Assembly: GCF_021223605.1 (NCBI RefSeq)
Contig: NZ_CP075175.1
Span: forward strand, 4,481,501 to 4,545,500
DNA from: Paenibacillus sp. 481
GTDB taxonomy: Bacteria > Bacillota > Bacilli > Paenibacillales > Paenibacillaceae
Length of the DNA stretch: 64,000 nucleotides
Reading direction: 5' to 3'
The notes beneath the pieces were generated by a model, which searched no databases, was not told the origin of the DNA, and worked only from the letters and a program-made list of their open reading frames with translations. The position numbers and the translations under genes were made by a program. Positions 1 through 8,206 of this stretch are shown one piece after another. How positions within the stretch are numbered: the first letter of the stretch is position 1; each line of letters begins with the position of its first letter.

Positions 1-389
1 CGGTGGATACGTTGGAGAACGTCATTAAAGGTGGGCGCTTAAGCCGCCTCAAAGGGACGGTTGCTTCTATGCTTAACATTAAGCTCGTGATGGAAGCGAA
101 CGAGGATGGTGCCGTTGAGGTATTGGAAAAAGTGCGCGGTACGCAAAAAGCGCTGCGTCGCTTAATTGACAAAGTGGGTGAAGCTTGGCATAGCACAGAC
201 AAAGATTGGGTTGCATTTGCTCATTCCAACTGTGAGGAGCGTGCCCGTACGTTTATGGAATCCTTATTGGCGAAGTATCCATTTAAACGTGTGCTATTTG
301 TCAATATCGGACCGGTTATCGGTACGTATTCGGGTGAAGGCTGTGTACTCGTTACTTATCAGACTACATTAGAGCGATCTCATACTTAA
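1..389 (+). CDS. DegV family fatty-acid-binding protein, 5' truncated
   Basis: This is the C-terminal part of a DegV-family protein; the gene enters from outside the window. The visible part of about 128 residues carries the family pattern KGGRLSRLKG followed by a segment ending in MLNIKLVM, and ends with the typical IGPVIGTYSGEGCV region that lines the lipid pocket. DegV proteins are usually about 280 residues, so roughly half is missing. Family members bind fatty acids and, in Gram-positive bacteria, act as FakB-type partners of the fatty acid kinase FakA. Which fatty acid this one binds cannot be read from the fragment. The gene is closed by a strong terminator at 419-466. Confidence 0.88.
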   Translation, partial: VDTLENVIKGGRLSRLKGTVASMLNIKLVMEANEDGAVEVLEKVRGTQKALRRLIDKVGEAWHSTDKDWVAFAHSNCEERARTFMESLLAKYPFKRVLFVNIGPVIGTYSGEGCVLVTYQTTLERSHT

Positions 390-418
390 ATTACAGTGTT
401 ACTTTGACGTTAACATAT

Positions 419-466
419 AAGGCTGTCCCCATGCTTAAGTGTAGTTCAGAGCGGGGACAGCCTTTT
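419..466 (+). terminator. Rho-independent terminator after degV
   Basis: The stem aaggctgtcccc pairs perfectly with ggggacagcctt and is followed by a short T run (tttt). It closes the degV-family gene. The convergent ywcA gene ends just downstream at 504, and the hairpin may serve both directions. Confidence 0.85.
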
Positions 467-503
467 GCGTTTAGCTTTGTTTGCTATACGTTGGATAAGG
501 CCA

Positions 504-2036
504 TTACATATGAATACCTGTATTTGCCTTCACTAACACTTCATCAAACTTCTCATCCACATCCGTTTTGCGTGTGGACAGCATGGTTCCCAACCAAGCG
601 CCCAAGAAACCTAGCGGAATGGAAATGATACCTGGATTCGTTAAATCGATTAGAGGATCGCCCACGAAAATGGCTTTGCCATTCGGATCCCACACACTTG
701 GACTAATCGCGACCAGCAATATAGCCGACAGTAATCCTGTGAGCATCCCACTAATGGCGCCGATCGTATTAAAGCGCCGCCAAATGACGGTAAACAAAAT
801 GACAGGCAAATTCGCACTCGCGGCTACAGCGAAAGCTAAGCCAACTAGAAAAGCAACATTCAAATTAGAAGCTAGCAGTGCGAGCACGATGGATAACAGC
901 GAGACGCCTACGGAAGCCCAGCGTGCTGCCGTCATTTGCTCTTTCTCACTTGCTTTTCCTTTGCGCAAGATGTGATTGTAAAAGTCATGGGCAAAGGCAG
1001 ATGCTGCCGACAAGACAAGGCCGGTCACTACTGCCAAAATGGTGGCAAAAGCGACAGCAGAAATCAGCGCAAAGAAGAAGTCGCCTCCTAAAGCTTGAGC
1101 AAGTAGCGGCGCAGCCATATTGCCGCCTTTGTCTTGTGCCAAGATCGCTTCACTACCCACGAATGCAGCTGCACCAAAGCCTAAGAAAATCGTCATAATA
1201 TAAAATAGGCCGATGATCCATGTTGCATAGACGACAGAAGAGCGTGCGGTCGGCGCATCTTTAACTGTAAAGAAGCGAATCAGGATGTGGGGTAAGCCGG
1301 CTGTACCTAGAACAAGGCCTAAATTAAGCGAAAGTGTATCAAGTGAATTCGTATACTTATTGCCTGGATTTAAAAAGGAATCGCCGAGCGGTGTGGCGGT
1401 CTTCATCTGCTCAAACATGCCCGTTAAGCTAAAGTTGAACTTGGAGAAGACGATGATAGATAATAACAAGGTGCCACCCATCAGTAAAATGGCCTTAATG
1501 ATTTGAACCCAAGAAGTAGCATGCATACCACCAAATACGACATACAGAGTCATGAGGAAACCTACGATGATGACGGACCAGACATAGTCAATCCCGAGCA
1601 GCAACTTAATAAGGGCGCCAGCTCCAACCAATTGGGCGATCATGTAGAACGTGGAGATCGTGACTGTGTTGAGAGCGGCGATACCGCGCACCTTATTGTT
1701 ATTAAAGCGTGCGGCAATCATATCGGCAAGCGTGTATTTTCCTAAATTGCGTAGTGGTTCTGCGACCAAGTAGAGTACGACTAAGTAGGCGACTAAGAAG
1801 CCGATCGAGTAGAAGAAACCGTCAAAGCCGACGATGGCGATTGAACCCGCGATACCAAGAAAGGAGGCGGCAGACATATAGTCTCCAGCAATAGCGAGAC
1901 CATTTTGCCAGCCTTTTAAGTCACCGCCGGCCGTATAGAAATCAGACGCTGAATTGGTTTTTCTGGATGCAATATACGTAATGATCATCGTTAAGAACAC
2001 AATAAAACAAAACAATGAAAAAGCAGTCGTATTCAT
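504..2036 (-). CDS. ywcA: Sodium:solute symporter, acetate permease (ActP/YwcA) type
   Basis: A 510-residue polytopic membrane protein of the sodium:solute symporter family, with about 13 hydrophobic segments. The N-terminal SRKTNSASDFYTAGG and NGLAIAGDYMSAASFLG motifs are typical of the cation/acetate symporter subgroup, so uptake of acetate or another short carboxylate is likely. The ATG at 2036 is chosen because it overlaps the ywcB stop by four bases (ATGA) and has a GGAGGGG ribosome site; an upstream ATG at 2054 would add six residues. It is the second gene of a two-gene operon with the DUF485 protein, the usual pairing (yjcH-actP in E. coli, ywcB-ywcA in B. subtilis). Substrate is inferred from family only. 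Confidence 0.88.
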   Translation of the reverse strand: MNTTAFSLFCFIVFLTMIITYIASRKTNSASDFYTAGGDLKGWQNGLAIAGDYMSAASFLGIAGSIAIVGFDGFFYSIGFLVAYLVVLYLVAEPLRNLGKYTLADMIAARFNNNKVRGIAALNTVTISTFYMIAQLVGAGALIKLLLGIDYVWSVIIVGFLMTLYVVFGGMHATSWVQIIKAILLMGGTLLLSIIVFSKFNFSLTGMFEQMKTATPLGDSFLNPGNKYTNSLDTLSLNLGLVLGTAGLPHILIRFFTVKDAPTARSSVVYATWIIGLFYIMTIFLGFGAAAFVGSEAILAQDKGGNMAAPLLAQALGGDFFFALISAVAFATILAVVTGLVLSAASAFAHDFYNHILRKGKASEKEQMTAARWASVGVSLLSIVLALLASNLNVAFLVGLAFAVAASANLPVILFTVIWRRFNTIGAISGMLTGLLSAILLVAISPSVWDPNGKAIFVGDPLIDLTNPGIISIPLGFLGAWLGTMLSTRKTDVDEKFDEVLVKANTGIHM

Positions 2037-2347
2037 CCGCGCCCCCCTCCCCATTCCCGATTAAGCTGCTGCACCATTTTATCAAATTTAGCAGCTCGTC
2101 TTGCATAGATGATACATAACGCCCAAGTCATAGCGAATTGTGCAAACGCAAACACCCAAGCCCAGGAAATGGAGCCTATTGCCGGTTCATTTAAGATCGT
2201 GCTGTATGCAGTCAGGATAGGCAACGTGAAGTAAAAGGCGAAGAAGAATAGGGTTAGGGGAACAATAAATCGTTTTTTACTGTTCATTAATGCTTTAAAT
2301 GGAGCTGATTTTGCCATTGCGGCATAATTGACTTCGTTTCGCTTCAT
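2033..2347 (-). CDS. ywcB: DUF485 membrane protein, partner of the symporter
   Basis: A 104-residue protein with two transmembrane segments (about residues 30-50 and 62-83) and basic ends, of the DUF485 (YjcH/YwcB) family. These proteins are almost always encoded directly before ActP-type symporters, as here. They are thought to assist the symporter, but the mechanism is not known. The ATG is preceded by a good site (ggaggt) eight bases away. It is first in the operon, behind a sigma-A promoter at 2456-2485 and two cre-like sites. Confidence 0.85.
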   Translation of the reverse strand: MKRNEVNYAAMAKSAPFKALMNSKKRFIVPLTLFFFAFYFTLPILTAYSTILNEPAIGSISWAWVFAFAQFAMTWALCIIYARRAAKFDKMVQQLNREWGGGRG

Positions 2348-2394
2348 TATTCGACCTCCGTTTCAAATGGTTACAGATGACCGATACACGACAT

Positions 2395-2408
2395 TGAAAC
2401 CGTTTAAC
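2395..2408. promoter_or_regulatory. cre-like site, ywcBA leader
   Basis: TGAAACCGTTTAAC matches the CcpA consensus TGWAANCGNTNWCA at 12 of 14 positions. It lies in the ywcB leader, about 45 bases downstream of the inferred transcription start, where CcpA could act as a roadblock. Confidence 0.4.
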
Positions 2409-2428
2409 ATGAAAAGAATTTGATAATA

Positions 2429-2442
2429 AGAAAACGCTTCCA
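2429..2442. promoter_or_regulatory. cre-like site just downstream of ywcBA transcription start
   Basis: AGAAAACGCTTCCA matches TGWAANCGNTNWCA at 12 of 14 positions with the invariant central CG. It sits at about +8 to +21 from the inferred start of ywcBA, a position typical for CcpA repression of acetate- and carboxylate-use genes in Bacilli. Confidence 0.5.
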
Positions 2443-2455
2443 CCCCCTGAATCTG

Positions 2456-2485
2456 ATTATAAGAGACTGTTCACAATATCGTCAA
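2456..2485 (-). promoter_or_regulatory. Sigma-A promoter of ywcBA
   Basis: On the minus strand, TTGACG (2485-2480) and a perfect TATAAT (2461-2456) are separated by 18 bases. The inferred start is near 2449, giving a leader of about 100 bases before the ywcB ATG. Confidence 0.6.
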
Positions 2486-2520
2486 ATATTTCTTTAAGAG
2501 GACGGTTTTGGAGGCGCTGT

Positions 2521-2548
2521 TTGAAGCTTTATTCCTTTATGCTATGAT
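2521..2548 (+). promoter_or_regulatory. Candidate sigma-A promoter of the bceRS pair
   Basis: TTGAAG (2521-2526) and TATGAT (2543-2548) are spaced by 16 bases. The inferred start lies about 50 bases before the response regulator ATG. It diverges from the ywcBA promoter. Confidence 0.45.
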
Positions 2549-2606
2549 GGTTATCGGGAAACAGACAACAGCAAGATGAGTAGTTATTGGATGGAGGAAA
2601 ACCAAT

Positions 2607-3323
2607 ATGTATCGAATAATGATTGTTGAAGATGACGATAAAATTGCTTCCATATTGCAATCTTCGTTAACAAAATACGGCTATGACGTCACAAGGGCGA
2701 CTCAATTCACCGCCTTAAAAGAAGAACTGCTGCAAATTAATCCCGATCTCGTATTGCTTGATATTCATTTGCCTGCTTATGACGGGTTTTATTGGTGCCG
2801 TCAATTCCGGATGGTGACGAATGCACCGATTATTTTCGTGTCTGCGCGCACTGGAGAGATGGATCAAGTGATGGCGATTGAAAATGGTGGGGATGACTAT
2901 ATAACGAAGCCTTTTCATCTCGATGTATTATTAGCAAAAGTGAAGGGCGTACTGCGCCGTACGTATGGGGAATATGCGGGCAGCAGCGGGAATAGCGGTG
3001 AGGAAGTAAATGTGTTCGGACTTATTTTGCATCGTACAAAAAATACGTTGGAATGGCAGGAGCAGCGTGTGGATCTAACGAAAAATGAAGCGTTGCTGTT
3101 ATGTTGTCTACTCGAACGAATTAGTCATGTAGTCTCTAGAGAAACGCTGTTAGAAACGCTGTGGGATGATGTTGACTTTGTTGATGATAATACGCTAACT
3201 GTAAACGTTACGCGTGTACGTAAGAAGATGGAGGAAATCGGCATTAGCAAGGCGATTGAAACGGTGCGTGGGCAAGGTTACCGCTTGCAGGCTACTTGGG
3301 TTGAAGATGGGGGACCAGCATGA
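2607..3323 (+). CDS. bceR: OmpR/PhoB-family response regulator, BceR-like
   Basis: A 238-residue response regulator. The receiver domain (residues 1-115) has the acidic pocket EDD at residues 8-10, the phosphoacceptor Asp52 in VLLDIHLP, and the conserved Lys in ITKPF. A winged-helix DNA-binding domain follows (about 135-230). The product is expected to activate the adjacent ABC transporter genes when its kinase reports peptide antibiotics such as bacitracin. It starts with an ATG behind ggagg and overlaps the kinase gene by four bases (ATGA), indicating translational coupling. The Bce assignment rests on the neighbouring BceS-type kinase and BceAB transporter; the inducing peptide is unknown. 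Confidence 0.88.
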   Translation: MYRIMIVEDDDKIASILQSSLTKYGYDVTRATQFTALKEELLQINPDLVLLDIHLPAYDGFYWCRQFRMVTNAPIIFVSARTGEMDQVMAIENGGDDYITKPFHLDVLLAKVKGVLRRTYGEYAGSSGNSGEEVNVFGLILHRTKNTLEWQEQRVDLTKNEALLLCCLLERISHVVSRETLLETLWDDVDFVDDNTLTVNVTRVRKKMEEIGISKAIETVRGQGYRLQATWVEDGGPA

Positions 3324-4381
3324 CGTTTTGGCAATATTGTAGAGACCGATTACGCATTATCGCAGCTTGCTTAGTTGCCGTATTTATCTCACTTGTCGTC
3401 GTTTGGTTGGACTTAGGAATAGGGCAAAGATACATACGTAGCGACAGCTTGATTTACATTTTTATATTGGCGACCTGTGTGATTGTGCTCGGTTTATTAT
3501 ATGATTATAAGAAGATGAGACCGTGGTATGTAGAGATGAATCATGCATCAGCTAGCTTGAGCGAAAGTGAATTCACCCTTTGTTTGCAACATCCTGCAAC
3601 AAAGGAGCAACAGCAAATTCATGAACTCATCACGCGCCAATATCAAGCGTTTACGAACGATTTGATCGTGATGCGCCAGCAAAGGGAGCAGCATGTTCAT
3701 TTTACGAATCAATGGGTCCACCATATGAAGACGCCTGTGTCCGTTATTCATTTGCTGACGCAGCAGCACGCGGGTCCCATGACCCACGAGCAGGCGGAGC
3801 AGCTCATGCACAGTATCGCTGAAGAGGCAGATCGGCTAACACGCGGACTCGACATGATGCTGCACACGGCACGTCTAGACAAATTTGAACTTGATTTGCA
3901 CGTGTCGAGGTTGAACTTGCAGCAAATGATCCGTCAAGTTATTAACCAGAACAGGAAGGCACTCATTCGGTACCACATTTACCCTAAGGTGAGTGGTGCG
4001 GACGTATTTGTAGAGAGTGACGAGAAATGGCTCGTCTTTATTTTGACGCAGTTAGTGACCAACGCTATTAAGTATTCGAAGCATCTACCGGGCACCAAAA
4101 CTTTGCAATTCCAAATTGAAGTGGACGAAAATGCGATACTGCTCCATGTCAACGATGAGGGTATAGGCATTGCTGAGCATGATTTGCCGCGTGTGTTCGA
4201 TCCGTTCTTTACGGGTGAAAATGGACGACGTGAAGGCGATGCGACAGGAATGGGGCTATATCTAGTTAAAAAAGTAACGGCCAATTTGGGGCATACGATT
4301 TCGATCCGTTCGAAGGTAAACGAAGGAACGAGTGTGACGCTTCGTTTTGCTGGCGACAGCTTGTATCGCAATCTGATGTAG
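3320..4381 (+). CDS. bceS: Intramembrane-sensing histidine kinase, BceS-like
   Basis: A 353-residue sensor kinase. Two N-terminal transmembrane helices (about residues 12-32 and 42-62) are joined by only about ten extracellular residues, so there is no external sensor domain; this is the hallmark of BceS-type kinases, which sense through their transporter. The phosphoacceptor His lies in WVHHMKTPVSVIHLL (about residue 136), followed by an ATPase domain with N, G1 (NDEGIGI), F (DPFFTGENG) and G2 (GMGLYLVKK) boxes. Its job is probably to measure flux through BceAB and phosphorylate the response regulator. A terminator at 4395-4435 separates it from the transporter genes. Confidence 0.9.
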   Translation: MTFWQYCRDRLRIIAACLVAVFISLVVVWLDLGIGQRYIRSDSLIYIFILATCVIVLGLLYDYKKMRPWYVEMNHASASLSESEFTLCLQHPATKEQQQIHELITRQYQAFTNDLIVMRQQREQHVHFTNQWVHHMKTPVSVIHLLTQQHAGPMTHEQAEQLMHSIAEEADRLTRGLDMMLHTARLDKFELDLHVSRLNLQQMIRQVINQNRKALIRYHIYPKVSGADVFVESDEKWLVFILTQLVTNAIKYSKHLPGTKTLQFQIEVDENAILLHVNDEGIGIAEHDLPRVFDPFFTGENGRREGDATGMGLYLVKKVTANLGHTISIRSKVNEGTSVTLRFAGDSLYRNLM

Positions 4382-4394
4382 CTATATGGATGTT

Positions 4395-4435
4395 AAGCGC
4401 TCAATGACTAGCAGACGCTAGAGAGGAGCGCTTTT
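4395..4435 (+). terminator. Terminator after bceRS
   Basis: The stem aagcgctc pairs with gagcgctt, with an inner loop and a following T run. It isolates the regulatory pair from the downstream transporter pair, which therefore needs its own promoter. Confidence 0.75.
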
Positions 4436-4455
4436 TCATATTCGCAACGAGTAGA

Positions 4456-4469
4456 TGACAATTTTGTAA
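4456..4469. promoter_or_regulatory. Candidate BceR-type operator upstream of bceAB
   Basis: TGACA-ATTT-TGTAA fits the TnACA-N4-TGTAA inverted repeat known for BceR-like regulators (recalled from the family literature). It is about 75 bases upstream of a possible start set by TATACT at 4525-4530. Confidence 0.45.
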
Positions 4470-4569
4470 GTTTGTTGCCGCGCATTGAAAGCTAATTCAA
4501 TGTTCGTAGGTTAACGGTAATGGTTATACTGTAAAATAACTGTAAAAGAATGAGGGGAGTGCTTTCAGC

Positions 4570-5349
4570 ATGACCGTATTGAGAACGGAGCAATTGTCGA
4601 AGGTGTACGGTACGAGAGGGAAAATGATATACACGGCTTTAAAAGATATTAACTTACAAGTAGAAGAAGGGGAGTTTGTCGGCATTATGGGACCGTCAGG
4701 CAGTGGGAAAACGACGCTGCTTAACATGTTGGCGACCATTGACAAACCGACCTCCGGCAAAATATATGTGAACGGAACCGATCCCACGACCCTTCATAAT
4801 CGTAACTTGGCGCAATTTCGCCGCCGCGAGTTAGGGTTTGTCTTTCAAGATTTCAATCTACTGGACACGTTAAGTGTGAAGGAGAACATTATTTTGCCGC
4901 TTGCCTTGGACGGAATTTCAGCCAAAGAAATTGAGCGTCGTCTGCAAGAGACAGCAAAGTGGCTTGGGATCGAGAGCATTTTAGACAAGCGAACGTATGA
5001 AATTTCGGGTGGACAGAAGCAGCGAACTGCCATTGCTCGCGCGGTCATTCATCAGCCCTCCTTGCTATTAGCTGATGAGTTGACGGGGAATTTAGATTCC
5101 AAGTCGGCTAAGGATGTGATGACGGCGTTAGAGGAGTTAAATGAAAAGCAGAATCGTACTATTTTAATGGTCACTCATGATCCATTTGCGGCTAGTTATT
5201 GCAGACGTATTTTGTTTATTAAAGATGGGCGCTTGTTCTCAGAAATTCGTCGTGGGGCGAACCGCCAAACGTTTTTCCAACATATTTTGGATTCGCTAAG
5301 CTTATTAGGAGGAAATTTCGATGACGTCCCGACAGCTCGCTATAAGTAA
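4570..5349 (+). CDS. bceA: Peptide antibiotic ABC transporter ATPase, BceA-like
   Basis: A 259-residue ABC ATPase. Walker A is GPSGSGKTTLL (about residue 40), the Q-loop is in FVFQDFNLLDTLSV, the signature is ISGGQKQR, Walker B is LLLADELTGNLD, and the switch His is in MVTHD. It is of the MacB/LolD-like type that pairs with BceB permeases and energises removal of bacitracin-like peptides from their lipid targets. The ATG has gaggggag upstream. The end overlaps the permease start by 29 bases. The regulator pair directly upstream supports the Bce assignment. Confidence 0.9.
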   Translation: MTVLRTEQLSKVYGTRGKMIYTALKDINLQVEEGEFVGIMGPSGSGKTTLLNMLATIDKPTSGKIYVNGTDPTTLHNRNLAQFRRRELGFVFQDFNLLDTLSVKENIILPLALDGISAKEIERRLQETAKWLGIESILDKRTYEISGGQKQRTAIARAVIHQPSLLLADELTGNLDSKSAKDVMTALEELNEKQNRTILMVTHDPFAASYCRRILFIKDGRLFSEIRRGANRQTFFQHILDSLSLLGGNFDDVPTARYK

Positions 5350-7264
5350 TATTAAGGGCAGTTGGCACCGCTATAGCGCTTATTTTTTCAGTAGTGTATT
5401 TGCGGTCATGATCTTTTTCGTATATGCGGCTTTTATTTATCATCCTGACGTGATGAAGGGGAACATTTATGGAGGAAGTAGCGTACGTCAGCTGATGCTC
5501 TTATGTCAATGGCTCGTCATCATCTTTTCGTTCTTCTTTACTCTTTACTCCAGCGGCGCATTTTTAAAATCACGCCAAAAGGAGTTTGGCATGCTCACGC
5601 TGTTTGGCATGACGAAGTTTCAACTGCGAAAGCTCGTTTTTTATGAAAATATGATTATTTCATTGTTGTCGATTGTGGCCGGTATCGGCATCGGGACCCT
5701 ACTGACTAAGCTATTCCTCATGACGGTTTCACGGATGTTAGGTCTCGCAGCGCCGATGCGGTTCTATATTGATATACAGGCCGTTATCATTACGGTTGTT
5801 GGCTATTTGTTACTATTTATGTGTATTACGTTATATTCGTTGCGTAAGGTAGGACGTGCACAAATTATTGACCTGATTCGGGCAGAGAAGGCACCGAGAA
5901 AGGTGCCTACGTTTTCATGGCTGCTCGTTATCTTAGCCGTTGTATCGCTGGTAGCAGGCTATTATTTAGCAGTGACAAGCACGATGGAATTGTTTATTGT
6001 TACAGCAATCCCTACCATTGGATTTACCGTGTTAGGCACGTATTTCCTCTTTACACAGCTAAGCGTATCCATTACGCGTATGATGCAAAACAATAAGCGT
6101 TTCTATTACTTCCGCACGAATATGTTAAACGTGTCGCAAGTCGCCTACAAGCTGCGTGACAATGCGCAAATGCTATTTAACATTTCGATTTTATGTGCAG
6201 TTGTGCTTACGGCAACAGCAACCGTCTATTCTTTAGACCAAGGTTTGCGGAAGTCGGTAAGTGAGCAGTATTTGTTTGTGTTTGTGATGAACGGGGGTAA
6301 AGAAGACGTCCCTCCGCTAAGTCCTAAAGTCGTCGAGGGATATGCAAATGAAGCAGGTCATGCAGTTACAGCGAGCCTGAAGTTGAAGTATGTTGATGGC
6401 GTCATAAAACCAGACAACAATCGTGTCAACATCATCAGTGTCGCAGATTATAATCGCTTGGCTGTTCATTTTGGTTACCCGACACGTTCCGTAGCAAGTG
6501 GTGAATCGTTTTTGGTATCGAGACCACATAATGAATCTATGATCTTTTTTCATGACCCATCACAATCCATCAAGCTTAGCCCCAACAAGTACGTGGTTTC
6601 CGTAAAAGGGCATACAGATACAATTCTTTATGTTAAGGACCAATTGGAACAGAAAGTAATCCCAAGTGATAGTCATAGCCGTGCAACCCTTGTCGTCACG
6701 GACCAGTTGGCTGCGCAATTATATGCAAGTGCTCATTCGAACTATGCTCGAATGATGTATTACATGGACTGGGAAGATTGGGAATACGCCATGCCTGTCA
6801 TCAACAAAATAGAAAGCACTTTGTCTGAAGATAACGAATACAATGTGGCTAGCCGGACGGAAGCTTGGAATAGTGTAAAGCAGATCACTTCGCTAACGCT
6901 GTTTATCGGCTTGTTTATTAGCTTGCTCTTCTTCCTTGCGAGTGGAAGTGTTATTTATTTCAAATTGTTTACGGATTTACAAGACGATCAAGCGTACTTT
7001 AAATCACTGACACGCATCGGACTGTCGATTGAAGAAATACGTAAAGTGGTGACGTTTCAAGTCGGCCTCGTCTTTTTTGCGCCTTGCGTCGTGGGCAGTC
7101 TGCATACGATGTTTGCGATGAAGTCCTTGAGTAACTTACTGAATTCGAATGTGCTGGGGTACGCACTGACCGTCGTAGCGCTATTCGTCATCATGCAGAC
7201 GATTTACTTCTTAGCGGCACGCCGTACGTATATGAAAAAGATTTTAGAAGTGGCGGACGTGTAA
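5321..7264 (+). CDS. bceB: Peptide antibiotic ABC transporter permease, BceB-like
   Basis: A 647-residue permease with the BceB layout: an N-terminal helix pair, FtsX-like helix groups, a large extracellular domain of roughly 200 residues (about 315-525), and three C-terminal helices. The extracellular domain is the part thought to recognise the peptide or its lipid complex and to signal to the kinase. The length matches the family (about 620-660). The start has a perfect aggagg eight bases upstream, inside the end of bceA, so translation is coupled. Peptide specificity cannot be read from the sequence. Confidence 0.88.
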   Translation: MTSRQLAISNIKGSWHRYSAYFFSSVFAVMIFFVYAAFIYHPDVMKGNIYGGSSVRQLMLLCQWLVIIFSFFFTLYSSGAFLKSRQKEFGMLTLFGMTKFQLRKLVFYENMIISLLSIVAGIGIGTLLTKLFLMTVSRMLGLAAPMRFYIDIQAVIITVVGYLLLFMCITLYSLRKVGRAQIIDLIRAEKAPRKVPTFSWLLVILAVVSLVAGYYLAVTSTMELFIVTAIPTIGFTVLGTYFLFTQLSVSITRMMQNNKRFYYFRTNMLNVSQVAYKLRDNAQMLFNISILCAVVLTATATVYSLDQGLRKSVSEQYLFVFVMNGGKEDVPPLSPKVVEGYANEAGHAVTASLKLKYVDGVIKPDNNRVNIISVADYNRLAVHFGYPTRSVASGESFLVSRPHNESMIFFHDPSQSIKLSPNKYVVSVKGHTDTILYVKDQLEQKVIPSDSHSRATLVVTDQLAAQLYASAHSNYARMMYYMDWEDWEYAMPVINKIESTLSEDNEYNVASRTEAWNSVKQITSLTLFIGLFISLLFFLASGSVIYFKLFTDLQDDQAYFKSLTRIGLSIEEIRKVVTFQVGLVFFAPCVVGSLHTMFAMKSLSNLLNSNVLGYALTVVALFVIMQTIYFLAARRTYMKKILEVADV

Positions 7265-7414
7265 TATATAAGGCTAGACGGCTGGTCTGACAACATTGCC
7301 TTTGTTTTGTTACGGGATTGATACTTTTTGGCTCTCTCTTTCGTGCATAATAGATTCATACATTTCGATTATGTAACGTGTTTGAATTTTGAAGGCAGAA
7401 ACGAGAGTGACGAC

Positions 7415-8152
7415 ATGACTTATCAGCGTTCCAACTTGGAGAGGCAAGCTCTTCTAGGATGGATGATACTCATCCTCTTTTTCCTAGTTGGCTGCTCTTC
7501 CGATTCCAAGCAAGCAACATCAGAACCATTGCCCGCAGCTGCTGTGCTGAAAGGCGACGAAGTAATGATTCATATTGACGGCGGAACGATTATTCCGAAT
7601 CTATCCGAACAGTTGAAAGTACCATGGAAGCAGGGCATGACTGTTGCGAATACTTTGGTTTATTCAGGACGGGTCAAGCTATCAGAAGACAAGAAGGAAA
7701 TTGTGTCGGTTGGGGATGTGTCGCTCGATAACAAAATGGGCTGGGGTATACTCATTAATGACGAGCAGATTCTTTCTACGCAAGCTTTGAGCAAAAATGT
7801 GCAGCCGAGTGATACGATATTTATATTTGTAACCGAAGATGATGTTGTGACAAACGCAGCTCCGATACCGGGCATCAATCTTAGCATTGATGGCGGGACG
7901 ACGGCTCCAGACATAACGAATACGTACTTAGTACGTTGGGAAGAAGGATTGAACATTGACGATTTGTTAAGCGAGTTTGCCCAAATTCAGTTATCTAAGG
8001 ATGGAAATTCTGTGGATAAAATTGGTGAAATCAAGCTTGCATCGTCCGTTCAATTCCACATACATATTAACAAGAAGAGTGTGAAGCTGAAAGACCGGGC
8101 TAGCATTGACCTGAAGCAAGATGATCATGTGAAGTTTACGATAACGCCTTAA
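7415..8152 (+). CDS. Lipoprotein with two DUF4430-like repeats
   Basis: A 245-residue lipoprotein. The ATG at 7415 gives a lipoprotein signal peptide with hydrophobic core LLGWMILILFFLV and lipobox LVGC (Cys at about residue 27); an upstream in-frame start would place 29 extra residues before the signal. After a short linker there are two related units of about 90 residues, each opening with I-x-IDGGT and containing W(K/E)xG(M/L) and QLS/KLS-x-D motifs. The pattern recalls DUF4430-type domains of surface proteins; the function is not known. It follows bceB by 150 bases and may be transcribed separately. I saw no catalytic motif. Confidence 0.7.
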   Translation: MTYQRSNLERQALLGWMILILFFLVGCSSDSKQATSEPLPAAAVLKGDEVMIHIDGGTIIPNLSEQLKVPWKQGMTVANTLVYSGRVKLSEDKKEIVSVGDVSLDNKMGWGILINDEQILSTQALSKNVQPSDTIFIFVTEDDVVTNAAPIPGINLSIDGGTTAPDITNTYLVRWEEGLNIDDLLSEFAQIQLSKDGNSVDKIGEIKLASSVQFHIHINKKSVKLKDRASIDLKQDDHVKFTITP

Positions 8153-8197
8153 AAAAGCGAGCCTCGTACGCAGCAAGCGTACACGGTTCGCTTTTTT
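8151..8197. terminator. Bidirectional terminator between lipoprotein gene and fnr
   Basis: Aaaaaagcgagcc pairs with ggttcgctttttt around an inner gtacgc/gcgtac stem. A-rich and T-rich flanks on both sides suit termination of both converging genes. Confidence 0.85.
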
Positions 8198-8206
8198 AAT
8201 CTACCC

